Positions 30,376-42,164 of a stretch of DNA of 64,000 nt are shown here, piece by piece. Made by a program: the position numbers and the translations under genes. Every line of letters starts with the position of its first letter. Positions within the stretch are counted from its first letter, which is position 1. This stretch comes from Bicyclus anynana. Its lineage: Eukaryota > Arthropoda > Insecta > Lepidoptera > Nymphalidae. The stretch covers positions 5,796,442-5,860,441 of the forward strand of contig NC_069102.1 in the NCBI RefSeq assembly GCF_947172395.1, read 5' to 3'. The notes under the pieces were generated by a model that searched no databases, was not told the DNA's origin, and saw only the letters and a list, made by a program, of their open reading frames with translations.

Positions 30376-31990
30376 TTGATTATGATCTAATTTATTTCTA
30401 ACAACGTAAGTAAGTTTGTTTGTTTATTACGCTTTCCACAGAAACTGAAATAGAGTATCTTTATCTTTTCTATTATCTAGAAAACTTTTAACTTCTAACT
30501 GTAAGATGGTCTTATAAATAAAATTGATGAAGTCTACACTAAAGCGAGTGAAGGCGAATGCAAAATCTAGAATTGTTTGCTGTTACTCTGGTATCAGACT
30601 GTATTTTTACCAGATTTACGAGTTATGATTTTGTTACTTATTTTGATCATACTCAATCTTAATAACATTTGGCACAGTGACAGTGACAGATATCATCAAA
30701 ACATGCTAGGATTTTATTTTAAAAAGCAAAGAGCTTTCGCTGGATCTTTGAAAGACCTATATCCACGCATTAATTTTGGGGATTATCTTCAGTCTTTGAT
30801 TATGCATTTAAGCGGGCATTTCTTTAGTGAATTTTAATTTCGAATACATTACGAAAATTAGCACCGAGCGAGTCGGCTCAACGGTAATGTGCGAATTGCA
30901 TAAATATGTAAAGTATTTAACGTTTTGGAACCTATCTAACTTACTCGTACCAACCTTGATATCCGGTATTATAGTAAACCACATGAAAAACGAAAATTTT
31001 GCACGAAAATAGCTCTTATTCTTTAATTAATAAGGACCACAAGTAATTCCTTTATAAAGCCGTGTAAATATAATGTAGTGGAGGTTGCTTGAGTCCTCGT
31101 TGAATTAAAATTGCCTCGTGAATAGTTGCTAGTGTAGAAAATGCAACTTTTCAAAAGTTGTGGTTCAATTGTCAGGCCATTCGACGTTGGAATTTTCAAT
31201 TGAAAGTTGTGATTTCTGAGAAACCGTTGTTACTATCACAAGTTGGACTCGTATTTTAGTGTGGAGTTTTTTAGTTCGGAATTAAAAAGGCTTTTGTGTC
31301 AAACAAGCTTGCATTGTAATAGGCGTAGTTTATCAAAGTATTCCTTAATATATTTTTTAATTTCATTTTATTAAAATAATTTCATATTTATACCAATACA
31401 GTCTTTTGTCTATTCTGATTCTCTAGTTAATCGTATAATAATAATAATAATAAATAGAATAGAAGATAATGGAGCAGCATGACAACAGTTCAATGAAAGA
31501 GGATCAAAGTAGTACCTATTAAAGACTAAGTCTCTACACTAAAGTCTTATTCACGGATATTATATAATAACACCTGCACTGTAATGTATTTTTTCTGTTT
31601 TAGAAAACTCGAAAAGTATAAAATTCAATTCTAATGAATTATTTCTATTTCAAAGAATTTTACGTACATTTCCTATCTATAAAATCTAAAAGACTGTCAA
31701 TAAATTTTAACTATTTAAACGATAACATCTAGTTGATGCGTTGGTCATTAAAAACTTTACGCGTAACGCTAAGGTGTTATTTTATGGCGGTTTTTCACAA
31801 CCACGCCGCATTAATAAAAACAATAGCATACTAAAACTCGAATATACCACACTTTTATTACGCTATTGATGAAACATCGGGCTGTTAATGCATTTCTATT
31901 ATCTTAAACCTCATCGGCAAACGGTAGCAGCAATCTTATTCCAGTGGCATAAATTTTATTTTTTCAACAAATTAATAAAGTTTATATGCT
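30376..31990. other. Intronic DNA, nothing recognised
   Basis: Two frames (30577-30837 with a TTG start, 30827-31012) are open but have no domain or codon character that I recognise. An (ATA)n run lies at about 31436-31453. No exon was assigned. Confidence 0.4.
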
Positions 31991-32320
31991 ATCATCATCA
32001 CCATTATTATCAACCCATATTCGGCTCACGTCTCAAGTCAGCTCAAGCTCAAGTCTCCTCTCAGAATATAAGGGGTTAGGCCAATATTCCACCACGTTGA
32101 CCCAATGCGGTTTGGCAGACTTCATACACGCAGAGAATTAGAAACTTCCCTGGTATGCAGATTTCCTCACGGTGTTTTACTTTCACCGTTTGAGACATGT
32201 GATATTTAATTTCTTAAAATGCACACAACTGAAAAGTTAGAGATACATGGCCCGGACCGGATTCGAATCCACACTCTGCGGAATCGGAGGCAGAGTTTAT
32301 ATCCACTGGACTATCACGGC
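31991..32320 (-). mobile_element. Metulj-like SINE, full length, minus strand
   Basis: It runs from the (TCATCA) tail at 31991 to the tRNA-like head at 32320 (minus strand GCCGTGATAGTCCAGTGG; B box GGATTCGAATCC). All family blocks are present. It is one of the best copies in the window. Confidence 0.9.
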
Positions 32321-33346
32321 ACTCGGTTATATTTTATGCATACGACTAATTGTCTCATGAATATGACCAAAAAGTTGCTTTAATGCGTGATGGCGAGTAG
32401 AATACCGATATTTGACTCAGTATTCTCTATAAAAACTTAATGATTAATGAATGTTATTAAAGGCTTATTAAGTCATAAGAGTGTACACTACTTCACTTTT
32501 TAAATAATAAAAGATAATATTAGTTAGTTTACTTCCCAAGAATATAGTTATTGTTTACAAAATGATTATTTTTCTAACTGAACTAAACAAAAAACTAATT
32601 TTACGGTTAGTGAGGTAGCTCCTTAGTTCGATATGCGAATGACGAGTAGCTCGAAATTTTTAAATTAGTTCGCGTAATTAATAATGAGTAATGAGTTACG
32701 TTTGCCGCAATACATGACGCAGCATGGCGTAGCAGCCTTCTACAGCAGTAAGTGTGTGCTACGAATGATGCTACGAGATGAGCTACGCTGTAGCTATGTC
32801 TACGGGTCTGATTTTCTACATAAATCATCCATTCGATTACTGCCCTGTATTAGATTATTGTTTCTTTCAATAAATTTTCAGTAACAGCCCGTGTCTCATA
32901 ACATTGAAAAAAACAATGAAAACACCTAAATTTCTTATTTTGAAATTAAATGAACACTCACGATACCTCAGGCGGGTTTATATATTTTGATCTGAAATTT
33001 TAACACAAAGTATTTCAAATAATTCCGCGCTGAAAAATATTTAGTTTTTTATTCGTATATGATAATAAATTACATATTAAATTTGAAAATGAGAAATTCA
33101 CGTATTTTCATTGTGTTTTTCAATGTTACCGCATTCGTACTCTGTATTAACAATGTGCAAGCCCTTTTTAGGGAATTGCAATCCGCATAGATGCCTTGAA
33201 GGTGACCAAATTATTCTAACTCAAAGAGCTTGATGACTTGCGAAATCTGTTGATTTACAGGTACATTGCACGGTCGGTGGATACAATCTAAAGTATTAAC
33301 AACATTGCGCGATGTATAAAGCTTGATGAAAACAGAAAGCATTGCA
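32321..33346. other. Intronic DNA, nothing recognised
   Basis: Overlapping open frames on both strands at 32600-32890 have no recognisable domain. The remainder is AT-rich. Confidence 0.4.
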
Positions 33347-33620
33347 TGTTACAATCTCAAACAAACCATTCATTTAGGTTTTATGAAATCCGCTATTCCC
33401 CTTTAATCAAAGTAAATTGCACTTGTGTGAATGCGGTCGCGTCGCAAAACTACGAACTCTAGATTTACAACTCTCAAATGTAGATTAAATTGCGCTCTCG
33501 TATACATATTTTGTATTGACGTCATTCTTATTGATAGCTCTTTGTATGATATGTTTAACCCTTGATGCAAAAAATGTTATTAGGTTGACGTAAATGTCTA
33601 TATGTGTGTGTCTGTCTGTG
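33347..33620 (+). repeat. Direct duplication, copy 1
   Basis: It pairs with 34042-34282: 'gttacaatctcaaacaaacc', 'ttaggttttatgaaatccgc', 'ttttgtattgacgtcattct' and 'gtgtgtgtctgt' occur in the same order in both. About 690 bp separate the starts. Confidence 0.85.
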
Positions 33621-34041
33621 TGAATGCGGTCGCATTATACAGACAGACTTATCAGTTTCGTTCAATACACCAAATGTACAGAAGAGGTCACGTAAAATTA
33701 AGCTGTTTGCTATTCCAGCATGTAGGTTGGTGCAGATCCGAGTCACCTCTTGTTCGCGCGTTGGTTTCATTAAATCAAGTCGGTAAAAGACTATTTTGAA
33801 TTGTTACTCGTATCATGAGGTTCTGGGTTTTCTATGGGGTATTGGAGTGGAATCCGGGTTTAGTTTTTCTCCTCGCCTGCTGAATTTCACAGAACTTTTA
33901 GCAGATACATCCAAGTAATGCAGGACTTATATTATAAGAAGACTTAGATATACATATATTATACAAGCACATTAGGTTTACCCTGTAATGTTTATACATA
34001 TATATTTGTAATAAATAAATAAATAAATCATAAAACTACGA

Positions 34042-34282
34042 TGTTACAATCTTAAACAAACCATTCATTTAGGTTTTATGAAATCCGCTATTCCTACTTT
34101 AATCAAAGTAAACTTTGATTAAATTGCACTTGTGTGAAGCCGTGATAGCCCAGATATTTTGTATTGACGTAATTCTTATTAATAGCTCTAGTTTTAAGAT
34201 ATGTTTAATATGTTTGTATTTTTAACACCCGATGCAAAAAGTGTTTTAAATTTAATGTTAATGTCTATCTGTGTGTGTCTGT
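34042..34282 (+). repeat. Direct duplication, copy 2, with a SINE-head scrap
   Basis: It is the same sequence as 33347-33620, but the middle (from 'gcggtcgcg' to 'gtatacat' in copy 1) is replaced by GCCGTGATAGCCCAG (34139-34153). That is exactly the first bases of the Metulj-like SINE. A small inverted repeat TTTAATCAAAGTAAACTTTG lies just before it. Confidence 0.8.
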
Positions 34283-34283
34283 T

Positions 34284-34350
34284 GGTGGCACCGTAGCACT
34301 CAAACGGATAGGCCGATTTCGATGCTGTTTTAATTTGAAAACCAGTACCT
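34284..34350 (+). repeat. Repeat piece with 'caaacggataggccgatttc'
   Basis: 'ggcaccgtagcactcaaacg' and 'gataggccgatttcgatgc' belong to a common dispersed non-coding repeat; a scrap is also at 28250. Confidence 0.45.
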
Positions 34351-34819
34351 AAGTAAATATTTTTTTTTTTTGATTTAGCTCACATACTGCAACACCATTT
34401 AAACTGTTATGATGGATGTGATAATTATAAAGAAGAAACAAGATATAATGTATCTGTTAATATACTTGATAGTTTATATGGAACAAAGCGGATGGCACTG
34501 CCATATCTTACCGCTAAAGTGTTAGTTCGCTGACGAACAGTGGCGAGTATAAAAGAGTATTCTCTATTCATGCGCATCGCGACCTAGATAGCGAAACTCG
34601 TTAATATTGCTGTTAATGGATGTCATTTTCACCTCTTTATGACAATATTATAAAAGGGAGGCTAGCCTTGCATCCGTCTATGTATATTCAGTGGAGGATC
34701 CATTACTTTGTTTTGGGATGGTTTCGGGCTAACTGTCGGAAGATTTATAGATGAAAACTCAAGAACATTATAAAACGCTCATATTTGGTGTGTTTTATTT
34801 AGCTCGTACAATATGTATG

Positions 34820-35017
34820 TTTTGGCTGGTTACCAGTCTATCGACAAAGACGTACCGCCAAGCGATTTAGCGTTCCGGCACGATGTCGTGTAAAAACCGA
34901 CAAGGGGTGTGGATTTTCATCCTCCTCCCAACAAGTTAGCCCGCTACATCTTAGCATCATCACTTACCATCAGGTGAGATTGTAGTCAAGGGCTAACTTG
35001 TAAAGAATAAAAAAAAT
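34820..35017 (+). mobile_element. SINE (third family body) with GTTTTGGCTGG 5' junction
   Basis: It starts 'tgttttggctggttaccag', continues 'caaagacgtaccgccaagcg', and ends 'aacttgtaaagaataaaaaa'. It lacks the tRNA head. Confidence 0.85.
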
Positions 35018-35152
35018 GTAGTGAGTCTATCGAAATTTCGTCAGATTGTCTGGTATGAAAATTAGAAAAATCAATTTTAACCTTTCTTACAAAGTGTTAC
35101 AAGTTCCTCATTAATTATTTAGGTTATTGTAGTGGGGAGGTATCAGTGTTGG

Positions 35153-35190
35153 TATAAATAAGAGATTATTTGATGACTTGAGCTCAGTTG
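35153..35190 (+). promoter_or_regulatory. Candidate core promoter: TATA box and Inr
   Basis: TATAAATA at 35153-35160 lies 33 bases ahead of the A of TCAGTT (35184-35189). This is the spacing expected of an arthropod TATA-Inr promoter. Downstream there is a GC-richer leader, an ATG at 35311 and a consensus splice donor AAG|GTGAGT at 35336. It could be a retroelement promoter or an alternative first exon. Confidence 0.4.
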
Positions 35191-35310
35191 TTTGTTAGGC
35201 AGCGAAGACGCCGTCACGCTGCCAGTCGCGTTAGTGATTTTGTGCAATAATGTTTTGTGTTGTAATTATTGATAATGTTTTGTGTTTATCATAAATTGTT
35301 TAGTGTGGAC

Positions 35311-35430
35311 ATGGAGATCACTTCGGGCAGGGAAGGTGAGTGTTGGCTAGTCGGAAGGGATTCCTTAAACCTATTCTCAAGGTCACAAGTCCTGCGACCT
35401 GCTCGAGGAGTTTCCTCTATCACAAAATAA
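35311..35430 (+). other. Short ORF (39 codons), repeat-associated
   Basis: It begins MEITSGREGECWLVGR and ends at TAA 35428-35430. The segment from 35322 is shared with 4903-4990, where a related peptide has the same GECW. The frame crosses the GTGAGT site at 35336, so it may be partly intronic. I do not recognise the protein. Confidence 0.3.
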
Positions 35431-36361
35431 TGATACAATTACTATCGCTGCTACCCGTCATTAATGTGTTATCGTTGATGGTTATTTAACATCAAAAGAC
35501 CCATCCGTACCAACTAGCATAAAATACGGGATTCTGAAGCCGACATTGATAGGAGTTTTAAATATTAAATCCGTTGGTGCAATAAACCCATTTATTATCA
35601 CCGATAAGTTTCGTTGTCGGAAACGGGAGCAATTCATCACTTCATTTATAGATTACAAGTGAAATATAAATGCCGAACAACGTTCCACGAATTAACATTT
35701 TCCATTACTGTGAGTAAAAACATTTGTATACGAAATTGATTTGAAATCCAAGCGTTATAACTAAAAAAAATGGTTGTAATATTTGATTTCATCGGCGACG
35801 ATCGCCTCTGCGCATATTTCATAACGGTTACGGGATTCTGATATTTATTTTTGGACGAATATTTAAAAAGTACTGAAACAGAGTAAATACTGGAACTAGG
35901 GTTATTTTTCAGAGAAAGGAAATAATACAGAAATTATATTTCAGAGAAAGGATTATTTAGACGATAAAAAAAGCTAAGTAAAATTAATTAATTAAGGGAA
36001 GCTTGGCTTGCAACATGAGCGTGAGTGTGAAATACCTACAAACATGCAAGCCCAGTTATCCCAGTATCGAGTGAATGCATCCGAGTGTGTCGCAGCTAGT
36101 CACGGCGAAATATTGATAAATGTATTAACGTTCACATCTGCATTGCCCCACTTTACCGTCGGTCACTTGACGGCCGGACTTTGTTCACTGAACTAAATAC
36201 AATTTCGCTTCAGCTCGCCCCGACTCCATAGACTGCGAACCTGCGATAACTAGACTTACTTCATTCTATGAAGGCTATAAGTGTGTCAACCTATGCTTCT
36301 ACTAAATGTAAGTACAGTAATCGATTATGGAGTTTATTTTGTGGTGGCTTTGTCAGGCATC

Positions 36362-36478
36362 ATCAACATAATCATTAACAGCCGATGAACGTCCACTGTT
36401 ATACATCTTGCGTGCAATTCCAAACAAAACGGTTTCGAGCCGCCAGCATCCAGCGGCAACCCGTTTCAAAAGTGCTTG
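36362..36478 (-). mobile_element. RTE-type LINE 3' end, minus strand
   Basis: 'agccgatgaacgtccactg' and 'cgccagcatccagcggc' on the plus strand correspond to the end of the LINE ORF and its terminal tail. A short interrupted tail (catcatcaacataatcatta) is present. Only about 110 bp remain. Confidence 0.7.
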
Positions 36479-36532
36479 CCTATACTTGAAATAAATTAAT
36501 TTTCGTTTTTAGGAGCATGACAAACATTCTTT

Positions 36533-36677
36533 CAAACCTCAATAGCTCAAGGGCCAATTCATCACCGAAAGGTAGTGGTTCGACCCCCGCCCGCTGGTCT
36601 AATAGTCGTAACCACTCCTGACATAATCTTTTCCGACTAATTGTAGGACAACGGTAACATTGGCCATTATTGGAGAT
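36533..36677 (+). mobile_element. Complete tRNA-derived SINE (short family) with target duplication
   Basis: The head AATAGCTCAAGGGCCAATTC (A box degraded) and GGTTCGACCCC (B box) are followed by 'ctggtctaatagtcgtaacc' and 'aatcttttccgactaattg'. It is flanked by ATGACAAACATTCTTT (36517-36532) and ATGACAAATATTCTTT (36678-36693), a 16-bp duplication with one mismatch. The copy is therefore complete, about 145 bp. Confidence 0.9.
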
Positions 36678-36939
36678 ATGACAAATATTCTTTAAAAAAA
36701 ACATTTTTCATTAAGTGTGGTATGTCTAGCTAAGGCAGGCTTTCATACTATAGTAGTAGCGACGGGAGTATGGTAGCAAGGTGATAGGATAGTTAATTTT
36801 ATACGACGTCCCCAATGGCACGAGTTAACGATGACAGTAAAATGTATTAGAGCTTTATTGCTTTATGCTGTTCTTGTAAACTAAAAGGCTTATAAACAGG
36901 CTATAGCGATGTGGTTTTACTTATACCTGTTTTATTATT

Positions 36940-36982
36940 AACCGACTTCAAAAAAGAAGGAGGTTTCTCAATTCGACCGTAT
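36940..36982 (+). repeat. AACCGACTTC-type end fragment
   Basis: 'aaccgacttcaaaaaagaag' and 'gaggtttctcaattcgacc' form a dispersed repeat end, also at 49845 (+) and, inverted, at about 39570-39606. Confidence 0.55.
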
Positions 36983-36984
36983 AC

Positions 36985-37201
36985 CTAGCGGACGCCCTCG
37001 ACTTCGTCCGCGAGGAATTCACCTTTCACAAATCCCGCGAAAACCATGAATTTTTACGGGTTGAAAAGTAGCCTATGTGTTAATCTAGGGTATTATTTAT
37101 GTTCGTTTTAAATTTCAGCCCAATTTAAGGTTAAGTAGTTACGTCGTTTTTAAGATTAACAAACATTAATACAAACTTTCACGTTTATAACATTAGTACG
37201 A
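36985..37201 (-). mobile_element. Helitron-like element (GGCGTCC hairpin family), minus strand
   Basis: On the minus strand it starts near TCGTACTAATG at 37201 and ends with GCGGACGAAGTCGAGGGCG-type hairpin and CTAG at 36985-36988. The middle has 'atttcagcccaatttaagg' and 'caaatcccgcgaaaaccatg' on the plus strand. The 3' flank is G, not the usual T. Confidence 0.7.
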
Positions 37202-37861
37202 TCATATCTTCAATGATAGGGGTAATATTATGAAAATGTGTAATTACCAATAATATTTCAGATGCAGCAGGATTATTTTCCGGGATTCATGTAAAAAAAA
37301 ATTATGCATTATATACAATTTTTTAATACTTGTTTACGTAAATTTCAAAGTTTACGTAAAAAAATGTTCAAAGTTATTGCTTCATAATTTATCATAACAT
37401 AAAGATGAAGACTAAGTTATTGGAGATTGCTACTTAATGTTTTAAATGAGCATTGAGTTTGTTTGTTTGTTACGCCTTTAAAGCTAAACCTTGATTTCTT
37501 GTCTTTTCAGCAATGGAAAGTTACATTTTATGCAATAAATATAAATAATATTATACTTTGCCCTCGTATTTTCACTGGAACTGGAACTAAACGATTGAAA
37601 CCGTGGGGGCGTCCACTAGTATTGTAATCACTATGTAATAAAATTATTATAATGAAGTGTTTATAATTTATAATTACTAAGTAATGCCAGCGATCTGTTC
37701 CGCATGAAATTAGGGTTTTCCTTTTTTCCCCTTCGTTAGATCCTAATAAAATAAAGGATATAAATTGCTTCAACCTAAGCTTAATAAGTAAACCTGTGAA
37801 CCCGTCTCGAGTCCTTAGTCAAGAGTTCGTCGAACTACGCCCACCTCCTGCGCCAATAGGT

Positions 37862-38050
37862 ATCACACTAAAGGCTAAAGTTTGTGTGTGTGTTTTTGTT
37901 CCTCTTTTATCGGCTAGCCAACCGATTTGGCTGAAATTTGGAATGGCAATAGATTTTACTCTGGATTATCACATAGGCACATTTTCATCACGGAAAAAAA
38001 TCACGGATGCCGTGGGATTTGTGACAAACAGAATTTCACGCGAACGCTAG
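37862..38050 (+). mobile_element. Helitron-like element (GGCGAAAGTTTG family)
   Basis: 'aaaggctaaagtttgtgtgt', 'aaccgatttggctgaaattt' and 'gatgccgtgggatttgtg' lead to 'cacgcgaacgctag', with CTAG at 38047-38050 followed by T. The terminal hairpin is shortened by deletion. Confidence 0.8.
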
Positions 38051-38119
38051 TTATATTATCTATTCGTGTAGAAACCGAAAGGAGTGCGTATTTTTATCCT
38101 CCTCCTTAAATCAGACTTC

Positions 38120-38405
38120 TTTTTTTTATTTATTATTATTTAGCCGTTGACTACAATATCACCTGATGGTAAGTGATGATGCAGTCTAAGATGGAAGCGG
38201 GCTAATTTGTTAGGAGAAGGATGAAAATCCACACCCCTATTTGGTTTCTACACGACATCGTACCGGAACGCTAAATCGCTTGGCGTTACGTCTTTGTCGG
38301 TAGCCAGACCTAGACCAATTAAGAAAATCTCAATCAGCCCCGCCGGGGATCGAACCCAGGACCTCCGTTTTGTAAATCCACCGCGCATATCACTTGCCGT
38401 CAAAG
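38120..38405 (-). mobile_element. tRNA-derived SINE (third family), near full length, minus strand
   Basis: The minus strand has 'gcaagtgatatgcgcggtgg' (A-box side), GGGTTCGATCCCCGGCGGGG (B box), 'attgagattttcttaattgg' and the body to 'ctaaataataataaataaaa'. Confidence 0.85.
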
Positions 38406-38718
38406 GACTTGTTAGGTCTTGCGTGTCTAAGGCTTAAAAGAAAAAAAAAATTAACATAATCTATAGCTGGCGGTTACTCGTCTCATTTAATCATCAATTC
38501 GAAATTTAAAAATGCTTATTGTACATGAACGTAGCGAACCACTAGCTCATCGACAACAGCGTACAAGAGTGCAACAATCGACTCGATATTTTGTACACAA
38601 TGTGTGTGGTCCTTGACAAACTATCGAGCGTTCCAGAGGGCTGAATGCCAATATTGATTGCCACTTCACTGTAGGCTCTTGGGAAAGCCGAGCTCGTGTA
38701 TTTGCCTGTAGCATGTTA

Positions 38719-39086
38719 AAGCTTAAGCCTGTATCTGAACAGTTCGACAGCACTATTCTGTAGTGTGTAGCGACGTTTTTATAATTCGACTGTGGTGAGG
38801 TTCAAATTCATGTTCTTCTCTTTGTCTAATACGATACTGTAGACAGAGAAATAGAAACGAATTCCAAATGCTGTTTAGTTATGGAAAGCTTAAGCCTTAG
38901 TAGCAGTTGAACAGTAAACAGTTCGACAGCACTATTCTGTAGTGTGTAGCGACGTTTTTATAATTCGACTGTGGTGAGGTTCAAATTCATGTTCTTCTCT
39001 TTGTCTCACACGATAGTGTAGACAGAGAAATAGAAACGAATTCCAAACGCTGTTTAGTTATGGATTGTTACAGAATAAGGCTGCAA
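38719..39086 (+). mobile_element. Tandemly duplicated MITE (TATTCTGTA family), period 179
   Basis: ACAGTTCGACAGCACTATTC starts at 38739 and again at 38918. About 150 bp are nearly identical between the units (a few differences, e.g. 'ctaatacgatactg' versus 'ctcacacgatagtg'). The second unit ends TTACAGAATAAGG, the inverted repeat of CTATTCTGTA. AAGCTTAAGCCT precedes both units. Confidence 0.85.
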
Positions 39087-39884
39087 GTGCAAACCTTATA
39101 TATTTATGGCATTAGCTTCTGATAGAGGTCGTCATCCGAAACACATAAATCCGCATCAGAAGCATTGTAGCACTAAGTTCCAAATCTCCTGATCTATAAG
39201 TCAAAGTAAAGGTCCAAAGTCAAAATTAATTTATTTCAATTATGCTTACTTTCAAGCACTTTCGAAACGTAAGGTAATAAAATTATTAGATAATGCTGAT
39301 AGTAATTAGTCGAGGGTTCGAAACGCGCCTTATAAGAAAGAAGACCGGCTCTGGTCCATAGGCTGATGATGAAAGATAAATATTATATTATTTATTGCAC
39401 TCACAAGATGACATAAAGCATTATAGCATTATAATAGCAAAATCAAGACTTATTTCAATTATTTATTTATTTAATTTAACAAAAAAAAGAATTTTCTAAA
39501 TTGGTTAATAAATGACGAAGTTATGAGATAACACACATTAAAAAAAAACATACGCGTTAAATTGAGAACCTCCTCTTTTTTTCCCCTTTTTTTGAAGTCG
39601 GTTAATAAAAGCGGTCTAATCGCTAATCGATCGTAGATAACTTGCATTGTAAAAATTATTGTCATGCCTTTATTTTCATGCGGAAAGCCTCGTGACATTG
39701 ATAGCTCCTCACCCCTTGACATGCAAATTAGTATCCCACCGTGTACTACGTGTCACTCGATGGCTAGATTGCGGGAACACACACACTCACACGTATCGGA
39801 GTCGGGTTGACATCAGAAGCGGATTTAAAGAGAAAAAAACGAATATTGAATGGGATTCTAACAATTTCTATTAAGAATGTCAAT
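39087..39884. other. Intronic DNA with scraps
   Basis: 'gtcgagggttcgaaacgcg' at 39311 followed by 'accggctctggtccataggc' looks like part of a further tRNA-like SINE. 'tttttttgaagtcggttaat' at 39588-39607 is an inverted AACCGACTTC end. No exon was seen. Confidence 0.4.
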
Positions 39885-40031
39885 AAACCCTCGAGTGGTA
39901 GAAAATAACCTTGAGTGAAGTCCCGGACTTGTGACCGCTTCAAGTAGGGTTAAAGACGTCTTTTGAAAGTAGTTAACACTCTCCTTCTCCACTCAAGTAA
40001 TTCTCCCCGCCTATTTCAAAATAATCCATGA
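39885..40031 (+). repeat. Interspersed repeat, diverged copy of 14509-14676
   Basis: 'aaccttgagtgaagtcccgg', 'gtagggttaaagacgtcttt' and 'ctccttctccactcaagtaa' align with the copies at 14509 and 63831 but with many differences. Confidence 0.7.
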
Positions 40032-40039
40032 TGGATTAT

Positions 40040-42160
40040 CCAACAAAAGGTGTGGATGGATCGTCACGACAAGATGGAGCTAGTTGCCTATATAGCCAGC
40101 AGCCGACCTCACACTACTCCCCACCAAACTCACGGAACACTTCGTACTAGCCCGGCTCGTGACCAATCTAATGGTCACTCGCACCGACACACGCAATCGC
40201 GACCATTACTAATAGTACCTACCTATTTTACCTTCACACTTCTCAAAACCATATACTAATCCACGCTATTGATGCAGAATAGACTTTAAAACTAAATAAC
40301 TGAAGTACATTTTAACTTGAAGTAATAATGTTTCGAAATCCAAAAACGAATGCACGTGTAAAACCACAGAACAGAGATCGCTAAAAGCTAACGCTTTTAG
40401 CAATAGAAGTAGCATAGGGGCGTGGCCCGCTTACACCCGGGTGTGCGGAGCTTCGCAAGCCTATCCACGCATGTACTAGCAGTCTTGTTTCGTTGACTGA
40501 CACGTTACGTCCTGCGTTTGTCAAATTCGGTAAATGAAAATAATTAAAAACGATTAGAAAATGCTGTATTGTGCCGTTTTGGAATACAAAAATGATAGCC
40601 GCCACAAACATGTATCAAATTATGGTGTTTCGTACCATCGTTAAGACGTATTTTATTATATTTTCATTAAAATATGAAAAAATAATTTTACTCAAAGTCA
40701 CAAACTAAAATAAACTTTACGGGAATAGTACTAAAGTTTACTTTATTTTAATACAAGTTCGATTTTCTCGAAGATTCTATTGACACCAGTAGGCATACAT
40801 TTGCTGCGTCAACAACAACAACAAAACTATCATAAATCAAAAATATACAAAAATGATTTTATTGCAATAATTCTTCTATTCCTAATAAAATGCATTAATT
40901 ATTAATATTAATAATCCTTGTTATTTTATATTTATATAATAATAAATAAATATACGATTATTTTATTGATTTCGAAGCCAAAGGTTTCAATTGAAAAACA
41001 GCATATTTTATGCTTTTAATATCTTCTCTAGCATTCAGTTTATAAGAAAACTGCAAAACATTTTAAAAATATGATTCCAATGTATATATTATATTATGCT
41101 TTATATAAAATAAGAGGAAAAATAGACCAAAAAATATTTTTTTATTTTTCTTGTTTTAGTTCTCCTGAAAAAAGTGTAATTTTGATTTATGTTAGTTTTG
41201 AATTTAAGCAGCTGCCATATGTCAATTGGCTATTCATTTAGGGATGTCGATAATAATATATCGATATTTTATATCTACTACGATTATGATGAGACGATAA
41301 TGATCAAATTTTCGAAAAATTTTTTTAGGAATCCGGAGATGAAAAAATTTAATCGAGGCGACTAGGAAGCAAAATTTGTTTTATGCAAAACCGCATTGTA
41401 ATTTGTTCCAAACATTTTACGCAGTCAGACACGTTAATGTAAAGTGGAAACAGAAGATATTTAGTAGTCAGGGCAGTACCAAACAAAAAGATTTTTTTTT
41501 TCTAAAAGTCGTATTCGTGTCTTTTAGGATACAAATAAAGTGACGTACTAAAGTGTTAGGAACGTCAAGTCTGAGTATTTGTAATTGACCTATTGACTAC
41601 TAAGGTTGGTAAATAATCTACTGATAACATTCATCATGAAACTCATTATAGTTAAATGGGAAATAATTGAGTTATTTTCTGCAAAAACCGACGAATTAAA
41701 AAAAAAATATACTATCGTGTTTTTTTATATTTAGGAACTATTTTTACTTTGCAGAAAAGAGTGAAAGTGTTTTCGTTGAAATATTTAGGAATTAAGTTTT
41801 CGAAATACTTAGAGCAGCTGGTCACTTGATTCTCAAAACTTAAACGAACGAATTTAGATATTGCAGTGACATTGTGGTGTTTTTCTGATGATATCTAAAG
41901 TTGACAGATAGGCATTCCAATACTTGCAGTTTGGTCTATTTTGTATTGGCAAATATTGTACAGTACATACTGAAAAAAATATAAAAAATCTTCTTCTGTA
42001 AATAAATATAGTTGGAAAAGAATAGTCTGAGAAAGATATGACGACACTGTACTATCTCGTGTTTTATTTTTTATTATTTGTTTTTATATCACTTTCATTT
42101 GTTAGTCAAATTGTCCTGAGAAATTTGTCAAACATTGTTTAACATTGGTTTTTCCAAATG
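40040..42160. other. AT-rich intronic DNA, nothing recognised
   Basis: The first 200 bp (40050-40259) are open from GTG but have no domain. The rest is very AT-rich with long T and A runs. No exon or recognised element. Confidence 0.4.
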
Positions 42161-42164
42161 TATC

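Noticed and set aside
30577..31012. Two overlapping plus-strand frames as channel exons
   Set aside because: Neither shows the S1-S4 pattern, arginine/lysine repeats or pore motifs expected of a channel, and flanking splice sites are weak.
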